Shown: one piece after another, positions 49,931-57,846 of the stretch
Position numbering within the stretch: the stretch's first letter is position 1
How the letters are laid out: every line of letters starts with the position of its first letter
From: an uncultured Coriobacteriaceae bacterium
GTDB taxonomy: Bacteria; Actinomycetota; Coriobacteriia; Coriobacteriales; Atopobiaceae
Direction of reading: 5' to 3'
DNA length: 64,000 nt
NCBI GenBank assembly: GCA_902778135.1
Contig: CACYWP010000001.1
Location: 1-64,000 of the forward strand
Position numbers and translations under genes: made by a program
Notes under the pieces: model-generated
Database searches by the model: none
The model's input: only the letters and a program-made list of their open reading frames with translations
What the model was told of the DNA's origin: nothing

Positions 49931-51907
49931 GTGAGCGAGAGTGTGGAACGCAAGCCCGTCCATCCCACGACCGACAGGACGTGGCGCAACACCAACTATG
50001 ACCTGACGAAGATGCCCCTCGAGGCTGCGCGCATGTTCTATCGCACGCGGCTCGAGGTGGTTGCGAGCGACCCTGCGGTGGAGCCGTGGCAGGCGATGCT
50101 CGAGGTGTTCCTGGGTTGGATTGTCACCAAGGAGCTGCGTCGGATGAAGAGGGGCTCGGAGTGCCTGATGGCGCAGATTCCCCGTCCCGAGGGCCTCATG
50201 GCATCCGGGTTCGTCCGCGGGAGCTACACCCATGCGTGCGCCGAATCCTACCTGCGCACCGATGCCGCCTTTGCCTCGGAGGACGACGAGCTGCCGCAGC
50301 ACTGGGCCTTGGAGTACGTCGAGCGCGACGGCACGTTCGGCTACCGCTTCTGGGTGACCGAGATTGGCATCTCGGGTATCGCCGCGGATCGGTGGGCGGT
50401 CAACGCGCGCGTGCGCTACTACGACGACCCCACCTACATCTACGAGGTGTCGAAGCCCGAGCGCAACGCACCTCGGTTCATAAAGGAGCTCATCCTCAAG
50501 CGGGGACTGGTGGTCAAGTGCGGCGGCATGCCCCTGCGCACCTCCGCTGCCGTCCTTACGCATGACAACTTCGACCTCTTTGTCGAGCAGCTCATCGACG
50601 AGGAGCGCACGGCTCCGCTGGTGGTGGTCTCGCGTCACGACCCCAGAGAGAGCGATACGTATCCCGTAGACCCGAAGGATCTTGCGCGCCTGCTCACGGG
50701 TGTGGCCGTCGTGTATGCGCTCGACAGGTCGGACCCTGCGCTCGAGCGCTCGTACAGCTACGTCTTCGACAATCCCGAAAAGCCGGCGTACAAGTATCGA
50801 CTGGTGCCGGGATGCCTGCGCATCTTCTGGGGCGGGGTGGACCTCGACGAGCCGACGGAGTACGACTATGCACGGCACCGCTTCTTCACGAGCGAGGCGC
50901 TGGAGGCCCTGGGTGCAAACGCCATCATCCAGAACATCTCGGCGGGCGTGTCCCGCATGTTCTCGCTGCGTGCGGGCGAGGTGCTCAGCGTGCGCAGCGT
51001 CGCATACCAGGCGTCGCTCCTGCGCACCGGGAAGCTGGAGCAGAGCCGTCTTGCGTTGACGGAGCGGTTGCGCGACGCCGAGGCCAGGCGTGCCACCCTC
51101 GAGGACGAGCTCGAGGAGGCGGGGGAGGACCAGGGCAGGTTCGACGCCTATCGGGAGCAGGTGGACCTGCTCAACGAGCTGCTCGAGACGGCGGATGCCG
51201 AGATCCGCGAGCTGAAGGAGCGCCAGGGGCAGTCGTCGGGCGGCGTGACGGACGACGAGTACCAGCTGCAGGCGCAGGACCTCGAGCGTGCCCGCTACGA
51301 GGCGCTGGAGGCGCAGGACAAGGTGGTGGACCTCGAGAAGGACAACGGACGCCTGCACTACCGCGTCGACCAGCTGGAGGGACAGCTTCGCGACGCGCAG
51401 GCCAGCGCGAAGGCCAGTGACGTCCAGGCGCAGCTGCTGTTCGAGGTGGGCCACGAGCTACGCGATCCCGTGAAGGTCGTGGAGGTGGCCAAGACGGCCT
51501 TCGCCGACCGACTGGTCTTCCTGGACGGTGCGTCCGAGTCCGCGCAGGCGTACAAGGGTGACGCAGGCGAGATGTTCGACGGCCTGGCGGCAATGTACCA
51601 GCACCTCTGGCCCCTGCGCTTTGGCGACGAAGGTGACGTCAACGTCGACGAGGACGAGTTCCAGAACCGTTCCGGCTTCGGCCTGACCTTCCACGAGAGC
51701 AAGCAGACCAAGCGCAACCCCCGTCTGGCCAAGCAACGCCAGGTGGAGTACCACGGGAAGGCCTGCGACATGTCGCCGCACATAAAGGGTGGGGACAAGA
51801 AGCGTGGGTACCTGCGCATCCACTTCTTCTTCGACGGTGACGCGCGGACGATCGTGATAGGCCACTGCGGCAACCACATGGAGACCGACGGGACCGCGAA
51901 GATGTGA
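49931..51907 (+). CDS. Large hypothetical protein, coiled coil with possible RelE-like C-terminus
   Basis: 658 residues from a GTG at 49931, eight bases after GAGGAGG. The N-terminal ~340 residues are globular (NYDLTKMPLEAARMFYRTRL, VTEIGISGIAADRW, DPKDLARLLTGVAVVYAL). Residues ~370-510 are coiled coil (LRDAEARRATLEDELEEA, LQAQDLERARYEALEAQDKV). The last ~110, with HESKQTKRNPRLAKQR and KRGYLRIHFFFDGDARTIVI then GHCGNHMET, recall the RelE/ParE toxin ending, but this is a by-eye resemblance. No family recognised. Unlikely to be membrane-bound. Confidence 0.55.
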   Translation: MSESVERKPVHPTTDRTWRNTNYDLTKMPLEAARMFYRTRLEVVASDPAVEPWQAMLEVFLGWIVTKELRRMKRGSECLMAQIPRPEGLMASGFVRGSYTHACAESYLRTDAAFASEDDELPQHWALEYVERDGTFGYRFWVTEIGISGIAADRWAVNARVRYYDDPTYIYEVSKPERNAPRFIKELILKRGLVVKCGGMPLRTSAAVLTHDNFDLFVEQLIDEERTAPLVVVSRHDPRESDTYPVDPKDLARLLTGVAVVYALDRSDPALERSYSYVFDNPEKPAYKYRLVPGCLRIFWGGVDLDEPTEYDYARHRFFTSEALEALGANAIIQNISAGVSRMFSLRAGEVLSVRSVAYQASLLRTGKLEQSRLALTERLRDAEARRATLEDELEEAGEDQGRFDAYREQVDLLNELLETADAEIRELKERQGQSSGGVTDDEYQLQAQDLERARYEALEAQDKVVDLEKDNGRLHYRVDQLEGQLRDAQASAKASDVQAQLLFEVGHELRDPVKVVEVAKTAFADRLVFLDGASESAQAYKGDAGEMFDGLAAMYQHLWPLRFGDEGDVNVDEDEFQNRSGFGLTFHESKQTKRNPRLAKQRQVEYHGKACDMSPHIKGGDKKRGYLRIHFFFDGDARTIVIGHCGNHMETDGTAKM

Positions 51908-51963
51908 CCGCGCGGCATCGCCATGGGCGATGTCTGCACCAGGCGAGGGTAGTGAGGGGCATC

Positions 51964-52596
51964 ATGGCAGCGACGGCAAGCCTGCTGGCCAATGCGGCCA
52001 TCGCCGTGCTATCGGTCGGGGCGTGGCTGCACATGCTGCTCGGTCTGGGTGGCGACGCGACGCTCTCCGCCCGAGGCATCGGCAGCTTCAAGTACTACAC
52101 GGTGCTGTCCAACCTGTTCTCGGGTTTCGTCTCGGGGATGTGCGCCGCTGCGTTCCTGACGCTGGGCTCGGTTCCCCTGTGGCTGCTCACGCTCAAGATC
52201 GCCGCAACCGCGACGGTGATGGTCACCTTCCTGACGGTCATCCTGCTGTTGGGGCCCACATTGGGCTGGAAGGGCATGTACTCGGGCGGCAACTTCTGGA
52301 TGCATGGGGCGCTCCCGCTGTTCGCGGCGCTCGACTGCGTCTTCCTGCTGCCCGTGGCCGACCTCCCGGTGTGGGCGACGCTTTGGGCGATGATGCCGAC
52401 CGCGCTCTATGCCGTGTTCTACCTGCGGATGGTGTGGCGGGGCGTCACCCACGAGGAGCGCCGCCGCATCGACTTCTACGGCTTCCTGCGGTGGGGCGAG
52501 GACAAGGCGTACGTGGTCGCTACCGTGATGACCCTCATCACCTGGCTCGTCGCGCTGGCGCTGTACGGGGCCAGCGCGCTTGCTCTGCCGCGGTGA
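51964..52596 (+). CDS. Pr6Pr-like membrane protein
   Basis: 210 residues from the ATG at 51964 (GAGGGG upstream). Six hydrophobic segments; features include FKYYTVLSNLFSGFVSGM, ILLLGPTLGWKGMYSGGNFWMHG and a C-terminal pair of spans around a VTHEERRRIDFYGFLRWG loop. The length and the YYTVLSNL / WMHG pattern fit Pr6Pr-type (FAR-17a/AIG1-like) membrane proteins. Function unknown. Confidence 0.65.
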   Translation: MAATASLLANAAIAVLSVGAWLHMLLGLGGDATLSARGIGSFKYYTVLSNLFSGFVSGMCAAAFLTLGSVPLWLLTLKIAATATVMVTFLTVILLLGPTLGWKGMYSGGNFWMHGALPLFAALDCVFLLPVADLPVWATLWAMMPTALYAVFYLRMVWRGVTHEERRRIDFYGFLRWGEDKAYVVATVMTLITWLVALALYGASALALPR

Positions 52597-52655
52597 ACCG
52601 TTCGTCATCCGGGTCGCAGCGTGCCGGCGCGGCGGTACCGCCGCTGGCCAAAGGG

Positions 52656-52859
52656 TCATTCCCCGGACTGGCTTGCCTTCATCTGGCGCAGCCTGACGCA
52701 GGCCGGACAGGAGCAGAGCGCCTGCGCGTCCAGCTCCCTGAGGCTCTGGATGGTGTGTCGGCGCGCCTCGTCCCGCGCGCGGGACTCCTCGATGGCCTTT
52801 TGCCTTTGCGCGATGTGCTCCGAGAGGGTCATGCGCCTCTTGCCGGGCTGGCGAGCCAC
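52656..52859 (-). CDS. Small protein with a CxxC motif, unknown
   Basis: 67 residues from a GTG at 52859, adjacent to the stop at 52861, so likely co-translated; an alternative ATG at 52832 shortens it by nine. Charged helical stretch SEHIAQRQKAIEESRARDEARR, then LCSCPACVRL. No family recognised. Confidence 0.5.
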   Translation of the reverse strand: MARQPGKRRMTLSEHIAQRQKAIEESRARDEARRHTIQSLRELDAQALCSCPACVRLRQMKASQSGE

Positions 52860-52860
52860 G

Positions 52861-53445
52861 CTACACCTTGCACGCGTGGCGGTACAGCCGCCGGTAGAGC
52901 GGGACGAGGACGTCGTCGCGCACGTCGTTGCTGTCGGAGAAGTAGCAAATGCTCGTGCCGTCCTGGCGGATGTACGAGTCGATCAGCTCCGGCTTGCCAC
53001 CCTGGGCGAAGTCGCTCCAGCTCACGAAGTGCGCGGACCGCTCGCCCATCTCGCGGCAGTACAGCCCCGAGCTCGTGATTGCAAAGCCGTCCTTGCCGCT
53101 CTTGAACAGGGTGTCGTCGTGGATGAGGTAGATGTCGTCCCCGTCCCTGATGTTCAGGCCGCGCACGATCTTGGTCGAGGAGGCGAACAACGACTCGTCG
53201 ACACCCTTCAGGGATGCCTCGCACGCCTCGCGCGCGAAGACGTCCATGGGATCGGAGCTGGTGTCTGGCTCGAGGTCCTCGTCGTCGAGGCCATCGTCGT
53301 CTGCGTCGGTGAAGCCCAGGGCATTGAGCTCGTCCTCGCTCAGGGCAAAGCGCGTGCCGCAATACTCGCAGGTGACAAATCTGCTCGTCAGCCTTCCGTC
53401 ATAGGATCCGCCGCAGGCCGGGCAGTTGACGACAACAATCTGCAT
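52861..53445 (-). CDS. Zinc-ribbon protein with PH-like C-terminal domain
   Basis: 194 residues from the ATG at 53445 (GGGGGGA upstream; a more distal ATG at 53460 is less well placed). The N-terminus CPACGGSYDG...CEYCGTRF is a zinc ribbon; then an acidic linker (ADDDGLDDEDLEPD), and a domain with DDIYLIHDDTLFKSG, GLYCREMG and FVSWSDFAQGG that looks like a PH-type fold, as in bacterial ribbon-PH proteins. Cytoplasmic. Role unknown. Confidence 0.68.
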   Translation of the reverse strand: MQIVVVNCPACGGSYDGRLTSRFVTCEYCGTRFALSEDELNALGFTDADDDGLDDEDLEPDTSSDPMDVFAREACEASLKGVDESLFASSTKIVRGLNIRDGDDIYLIHDDTLFKSGKDGFAITSSGLYCREMGERSAHFVSWSDFAQGGKPELIDSYIRQDGTSICYFSDSNDVRDDVLVPLYRRLYRHACKV

Positions 53446-53724
53446 GATGCATCCCCCCATCTCGATCCTTCAGCATCGAATGATACCCGCAAGGGTTCCC
53501 TGACACCATGCCCAAACGGCCAACGAGGGCGGTCTCTGCCAACTGCCCATGCGTTCCGGATGTGACAGGGGCACGGCGGTCATGGGCTGAGGGATGGGGC
53601 TGCAACCTCAGGATATAGAGGCGGCAACACCATCGCCACTGGCCATCGCCTCCCTCCAAAGTGCTACGGTGTCACTGATGGGATGGGACGACGGAAGCGC
53701 TTGACCTTTGCTGGAGGCGAGGAG

Positions 53725-54489
53725 ATGCTCGAGACCATACGACACGAACTTGTGACCATGGAACGCCAGGAAGGCGTGCGCGTGCTGCTGTCCGTCGAGT
53801 CGGGCAGCCGCTCCTGGGGCATGGCCTCGGAAGACAGCGACTACGACGTGCGCTTCGTCTACGTGCGGCCCCTGCGCGAATACGTGCGACTCGATGGCAG
53901 GCGCGACACCATCGAATGGCGCCTCGACGAGGTCCTCGACGTGACTGGCTGGGACGTGTCCAAGTTTCTTCGCCTGATGCGCGGCTCCAACCCCACGGTG
54001 TTCGAGTGGCTTGCGGCAACCATCGTCTATGGGGAGTCGCCCGACTTCGCGCCTGTGCGCGACGTGTCTGGCAGATGCTTCTCGCCCAAGGCAAGCTCCT
54101 ACCACTACCTGGGCATGGAGCGTGGCAACGTCCGCACCCACCTGAAGGGGGAGACGGTCGGCGCGAAGAAGTACCTCTATGCGGTGCGTGCCCTGCTTGC
54201 GGCGCGCTGGTGCCTCGAGGAGGGCGTCCCCGCGCCGATGCTCATGCGCGACCTCATGGACGCGAAGCTGCCCGCGCAGATGATGCCGGTGGTCGAGGAC
54301 CTGCTCTCGACGAAGGCCGCGGGCAAGGAGCACCAGCAGATTGCGCACATCCCCGAGCTCGATGCCTGGATCTCGTGCGAGGACGAGCTGCTGTATGCGA
54401 TGGCACAGGCGGCCGTGGCCCCGCCCAAGGTCTCGTGGGACGTGCTGAACGAGGTGTTCTGGTCCCTGGTGGGCGACGCCGGGCACTGA
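53725..54489 (+). CDS. RlaP/YcgL-like nucleotidyltransferase
   Basis: 254 residues starting at 53725, eight bases after GGAGGCG; the frame is open upstream without a site. Nucleotidyltransferase signature: SVESGSRSWGMASEDSDYDVRFVYV (GS..WG and DxD). The pattern TIEWRLDEVLDVTGWDV and FLRLMRGSNPTVFEWL fits the RlaP-like group, whose homologues act in RNA ligase/repair systems, among others. Target unknown. Followed by the TIR gene after 96 bases. Confidence 0.8.
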   Translation: MLETIRHELVTMERQEGVRVLLSVESGSRSWGMASEDSDYDVRFVYVRPLREYVRLDGRRDTIEWRLDEVLDVTGWDVSKFLRLMRGSNPTVFEWLAATIVYGESPDFAPVRDVSGRCFSPKASSYHYLGMERGNVRTHLKGETVGAKKYLYAVRALLAARWCLEEGVPAPMLMRDLMDAKLPAQMMPVVEDLLSTKAAGKEHQQIAHIPELDAWISCEDELLYAMAQAAVAPPKVSWDVLNEVFWSLVGDAGH

Positions 54490-54585
54490 CGGTCGGGTTG
54501 CGGCGTGGCGATGCCCCGCTCCCAGCTGCGGTCCCGCCCCGTGGCATCCATGCACGTATAATGGTCGGCAGCGAAGGGAGGCGGG

Positions 54586-57500
54586 ATGGCTGCTGGTGGC
54601 TCTGGGCACGAGGCGACGGATGCGACCGAGTACGAATACGAGGCGTTCATCAGCTATCGCCACGTGGAACTCGACACGCGTGCGGCCGAGCGCATCCAGC
54701 GGCACGTGGAGGGGTACCGGATACCACCCCAGCTGAGGTCTCCCGGCGGTCCCAAGAAGCTGGGCAGGCTGTTCCGTGACCAGGACGAGCTGCCTGCCGC
54801 CAGCTCGCTCTCGCAGCAGATAGACGATGCCCTGAGGAAGTCGAGGTACCTCATCGTCGTCTGCGGGACGCACACCAGGGAGAGCGCATGGGTGTCCCAG
54901 GAGATCGAGCGGTTCGTCTCGTATCACGGCATCGACAGGGTCATCCTCGCCATCGTCGAGGGAAGCTCGCAGGAGGTCGTTCCCGATTCCCTGCGCAAGA
55001 GGATGGTGCGGGGGGATGACGGCCAGTGGCACGAGGTTCGCCACGATCCCCTGGCCGCCGACCTGCGAGCCGACAAGGGCAGGCGCTTTGCTCAGGAGTG
55101 CCTGCGCATCGTGGCGACCCTCATCGGTTGCGGCTATGACGACCTGAGGCAGCGCCAGCTGATGCGCATGGTGCGGACGGTGGGCATCTCCCTGGCCCTG
55201 GTGGCGGTGGCGTCGATGGCATTTGCCACCTACTCCTGGCGCCAAGAGCGGCGGATACTGGCCCATTACCGCGAGACGCAACGCCGCGAGTCGGAGTACC
55301 TGGCCACCGAGTCACGCACCCTGCTGGAGCAGGGCGGCCGCTACGAGGCCATTCAGGTGGCCCTCGACGCACTGCCGTCGAGCATGGGCGACCCGGACAG
55401 GCCCTATGTGGCGGAGGCGGAGAACGCCCTTGCCGCGGCATTGGGTGTGTATCCCGGCATCGACGACTGGCGGACGTGCTATCGCATAACAGGCGTGCCG
55501 AGCTCGGGGCTTGCGCACGACCGTGCGGGACGCCTTGCATACTTCGACGCGGACCGGAACCTGTGCGTCACCGACTTGAGGACGGGAGGCAGGCGCGCAC
55601 GCATCGCAGTCGAGGACGAGCTTGGGATCTCGGTCATCTTGGAGGACCAGCCAGCTGTCACGTTCGCCTTCGCTGGCTCGGGGCTCGTGTGCGTGGGGCC
55701 GGATGTGATTGGCTGCTTTGACGGTGCGGACGGGTCGCTCGCCTGGAAGCGGGAGCTGAAGGGCGCAGACCCGTACGTGCGGGTCGTTGCGTCCCCCGAT
55801 GGCGAGGCTGTGGCATTCTGCGCGGGAGTCGCGGGAAAGCCGGGTTCTAAGGGGGGCGTGCAGCAGGTGGTGGTGCTGCGGAGCGAGGACGGCAGCGAGG
55901 TCGGCCGCTTCGACCATGTCTGGCAAGGGGAGGCCTACTCGTCGACGAGGCTCGCGTTTGACGATGCGGGCAAGAGGGTCGCGGCGCTGGGCGGAGGAAC
56001 CTGCTCGCTCGGGACGGTCTCGGGTGGAAAGGTGCTGTCGACACAGACCGAGTTCGAAGAGCCCGTAGAGGTGACCTGGCTCGAAGACGACATCGCCGTC
56101 GTGACGACGTCGAGTGGTACCGACTGCGTGGAGCTGTACGACGATTCGCTCGGGCGGGCGTGGCATTGGACGGGCGACAGCCAGATGATCCCGATGGGCT
56201 GGGGAGTCATGGAGCAGACTGCCCATGTGGCGGGCCAATGGTCGTTGGACGACCGGGAGGGCTCCCAGCTCGTCGTGACCTGTGGACAGCAGCTCTTGCT
56301 GCTGGATCGTGCGAGCGGGGAAGTGGTCAGCCAAGTCGAGCGGGAGAGTCCCTTTGCCGGGGCGGAGGTCGTCCGGCACGAGGATGCAGGCTCCATCGTC
56401 ACGTGCCTCATGAACGGCGAGGTGTCGGTCATGGCACCCTCCACGAGCTCCAGCCCCCTTGCGCCGACGCTTGACGAGCGGGCCTGGAAGCACATGTCGA
56501 GTGCTGGCGAGACCAGGGAGGCCAGGGTGCTCGCGTGTGACGACGGGCTGTTTCTCGCCGCGCGTGACACGACGCATGCCGTCAAGGTGCTCGAGTATGT
56601 GCGCGACGCAGACTGGCCTGGTGAGCCCATTGCGGACCTGCAGGGTTGCGACGTGCTCCAGCCCCTGGGCAAGGGCCTGCTCGTGGCATGCGATGACAAG
56701 CGGGTCGCCGTCCTGGATGCGACGTCGTTCGAGCTCCAGCGTGTCATCGAGTACGAGTGGCCGGATGGGCTTGGAGGGGCGAGCGACGTCACGGTTAGTG
56801 CGACGTCGACCCAGACGTTGCTCGTCGCCGCGTCGTTAGTGGCGCGGGATGGCGAGGAGATGCGAGCGGTCTGCGAGATCGACCCGGTGACGGGCAAGGT
56901 GGTCTACTCGAGGTGCATGGAGGGGATGTCCTTCTCGAGGAACGACGTGGCCGAGGTGGTTGGCGGGGATGGGACGAGGTTCGCATTTGCCTACGACTTT
57001 TCGCAACTGGCGCTCGTTCCCCTGGATGGGTCTGCCGACGAGTGGCGTTACGAGTGGGATGGCACCATCTCCCGGGCCTGGCCTGTCAAGGGTGCGATCG
57101 TATGGAGCGGGCAGCAGCCCTACGGCCTCGATGCGACGAGCGACCCCACGGAGGGCGCGGACTTCCGCGACCGGCTGTACCTCATCGGCCTGGAGGGTGG
57201 GGATCTCCGCCCGGAGACCGATGCGGACTTGTGTTCAGCCCTTCTACGCGATGGCGATGACCTGGTGAGCGTGAGCGGGGACGGCACCCGGCTGGTGGCC
57301 CAGTGTTCGGACGGGTGCCTGAGGATGTACGACCTGCCGTCGGGCTCGCTGGCCTGGGAGACGTCCCGGCTGGCGGAAAACGTTGGCTATCTGGGCTTTC
57401 TCCCGTCGGGTGACGGTGTCTTGCTGCAGTACGAGTCCGGTAGGTGCGTTGTGGTCGACGCAGCGGACGGCTCTGTGGCGGCCACCACGCAACGTTCCCT

Positions 57501-57828
57501 GAACGGCATCCTTGCCATTCAGGAGATTGGTGACACGGGAAGGGTTATGGCTGCCTGCGCGGCATCGGACTGGAGCTCCTCGCGCACCATGGTGCTCACT
57601 CTCGACGAGGGAACGCTGGGCGTGTCACGCGACCTGCCGCCCTGCTGCGCCATCACCCCGGACGAGTCATTCTTCATCGCATATGACGAGAGGGACGACA
57701 CGTACTGGAAGATGCCCTACTACACGCTCGACGAGCTCATCGAGCAGGCGAAGGCGTCCCTCCGCGGACACGAGCTCGACGCCGCGGAGCGCAGCGTGTA
57801 CCTCCTCTCTCCGGACGGGACGCCGTAG
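54586..57828 (+). CDS. TIR domain / transmembrane / propeller protein
   Basis: 1080 residues; GGGAGG before the ATG and a -10-like TATAAT at 54557-54562. The TIR (about 15-150) has YEAFISYRHVELDT, LFRDQDELP, SRYLIVVCGTHTRESAW and a glutamate at E107 (SQEIERF), where TIR NADases have their catalytic residue. One span at ~198-217 places the C-terminal ~860 residues outside or in a membrane-facing position; those look like WD40/propeller blades (LACDDGLFLAARDTTHAVKV, LAWKRELKGADPYVRVV). This architecture is known in bacteria; output not defined. Convergent with the RyR-domain gene, 18 bases apart. Confidence 0.82.
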   Translation: MAAGGSGHEATDATEYEYEAFISYRHVELDTRAAERIQRHVEGYRIPPQLRSPGGPKKLGRLFRDQDELPAASSLSQQIDDALRKSRYLIVVCGTHTRESAWVSQEIERFVSYHGIDRVILAIVEGSSQEVVPDSLRKRMVRGDDGQWHEVRHDPLAADLRADKGRRFAQECLRIVATLIGCGYDDLRQRQLMRMVRTVGISLALVAVASMAFATYSWRQERRILAHYRETQRRESEYLATESRTLLEQGGRYEAIQVALDALPSSMGDPDRPYVAEAENALAAALGVYPGIDDWRTCYRITGVPSSGLAHDRAGRLAYFDADRNLCVTDLRTGGRRARIAVEDELGISVILEDQPAVTFAFAGSGLVCVGPDVIGCFDGADGSLAWKRELKGADPYVRVVASPDGEAVAFCAGVAGKPGSKGGVQQVVVLRSEDGSEVGRFDHVWQGEAYSSTRLAFDDAGKRVAALGGGTCSLGTVSGGKVLSTQTEFEEPVEVTWLEDDIAVVTTSSGTDCVELYDDSLGRAWHWTGDSQMIPMGWGVMEQTAHVAGQWSLDDREGSQLVVTCGQQLLLLDRASGEVVSQVERESPFAGAEVVRHEDAGSIVTCLMNGEVSVMAPSTSSSPLAPTLDERAWKHMSSAGETREARVLACDDGLFLAARDTTHAVKVLEYVRDADWPGEPIADLQGCDVLQPLGKGLLVACDDKRVAVLDATSFELQRVIEYEWPDGLGGASDVTVSATSTQTLLVAASLVARDGEEMRAVCEIDPVTGKVVYSRCMEGMSFSRNDVAEVVGGDGTRFAFAYDFSQLALVPLDGSADEWRYEWDGTISRAWPVKGAIVWSGQQPYGLDATSDPTEGADFRDRLYLIGLEGGDLRPETDADLCSALLRDGDDLVSVSGDGTRLVAQCSDGCLRMYDLPSGSLAWETSRLAENVGYLGFLPSGDGVLLQYESGRCVVVDAADGSVAATTQRSLNGILAIQEIGDTGRVMAACAASDWSSSRTMVLTLDEGTLGVSRDLPPCCAITPDESFFIAYDERDDTYWKMPYYTLDELIEQAKASLRGHELDAAERSVYLLSPDGTP

Positions 57829-57846
57829 CGGGACGTGGCCCAACCG

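Noticed and set aside
49754..51454. 566-residue minus-strand frame
   Set aside because: Shadow of the coiled-coil gene.
53608..55281. 557-residue minus-strand frame
   Set aside because: Opposes two well-supported plus-strand genes; composition is histidine/leucine/glycine-rich as expected for an antisense shadow in high-GC DNA.
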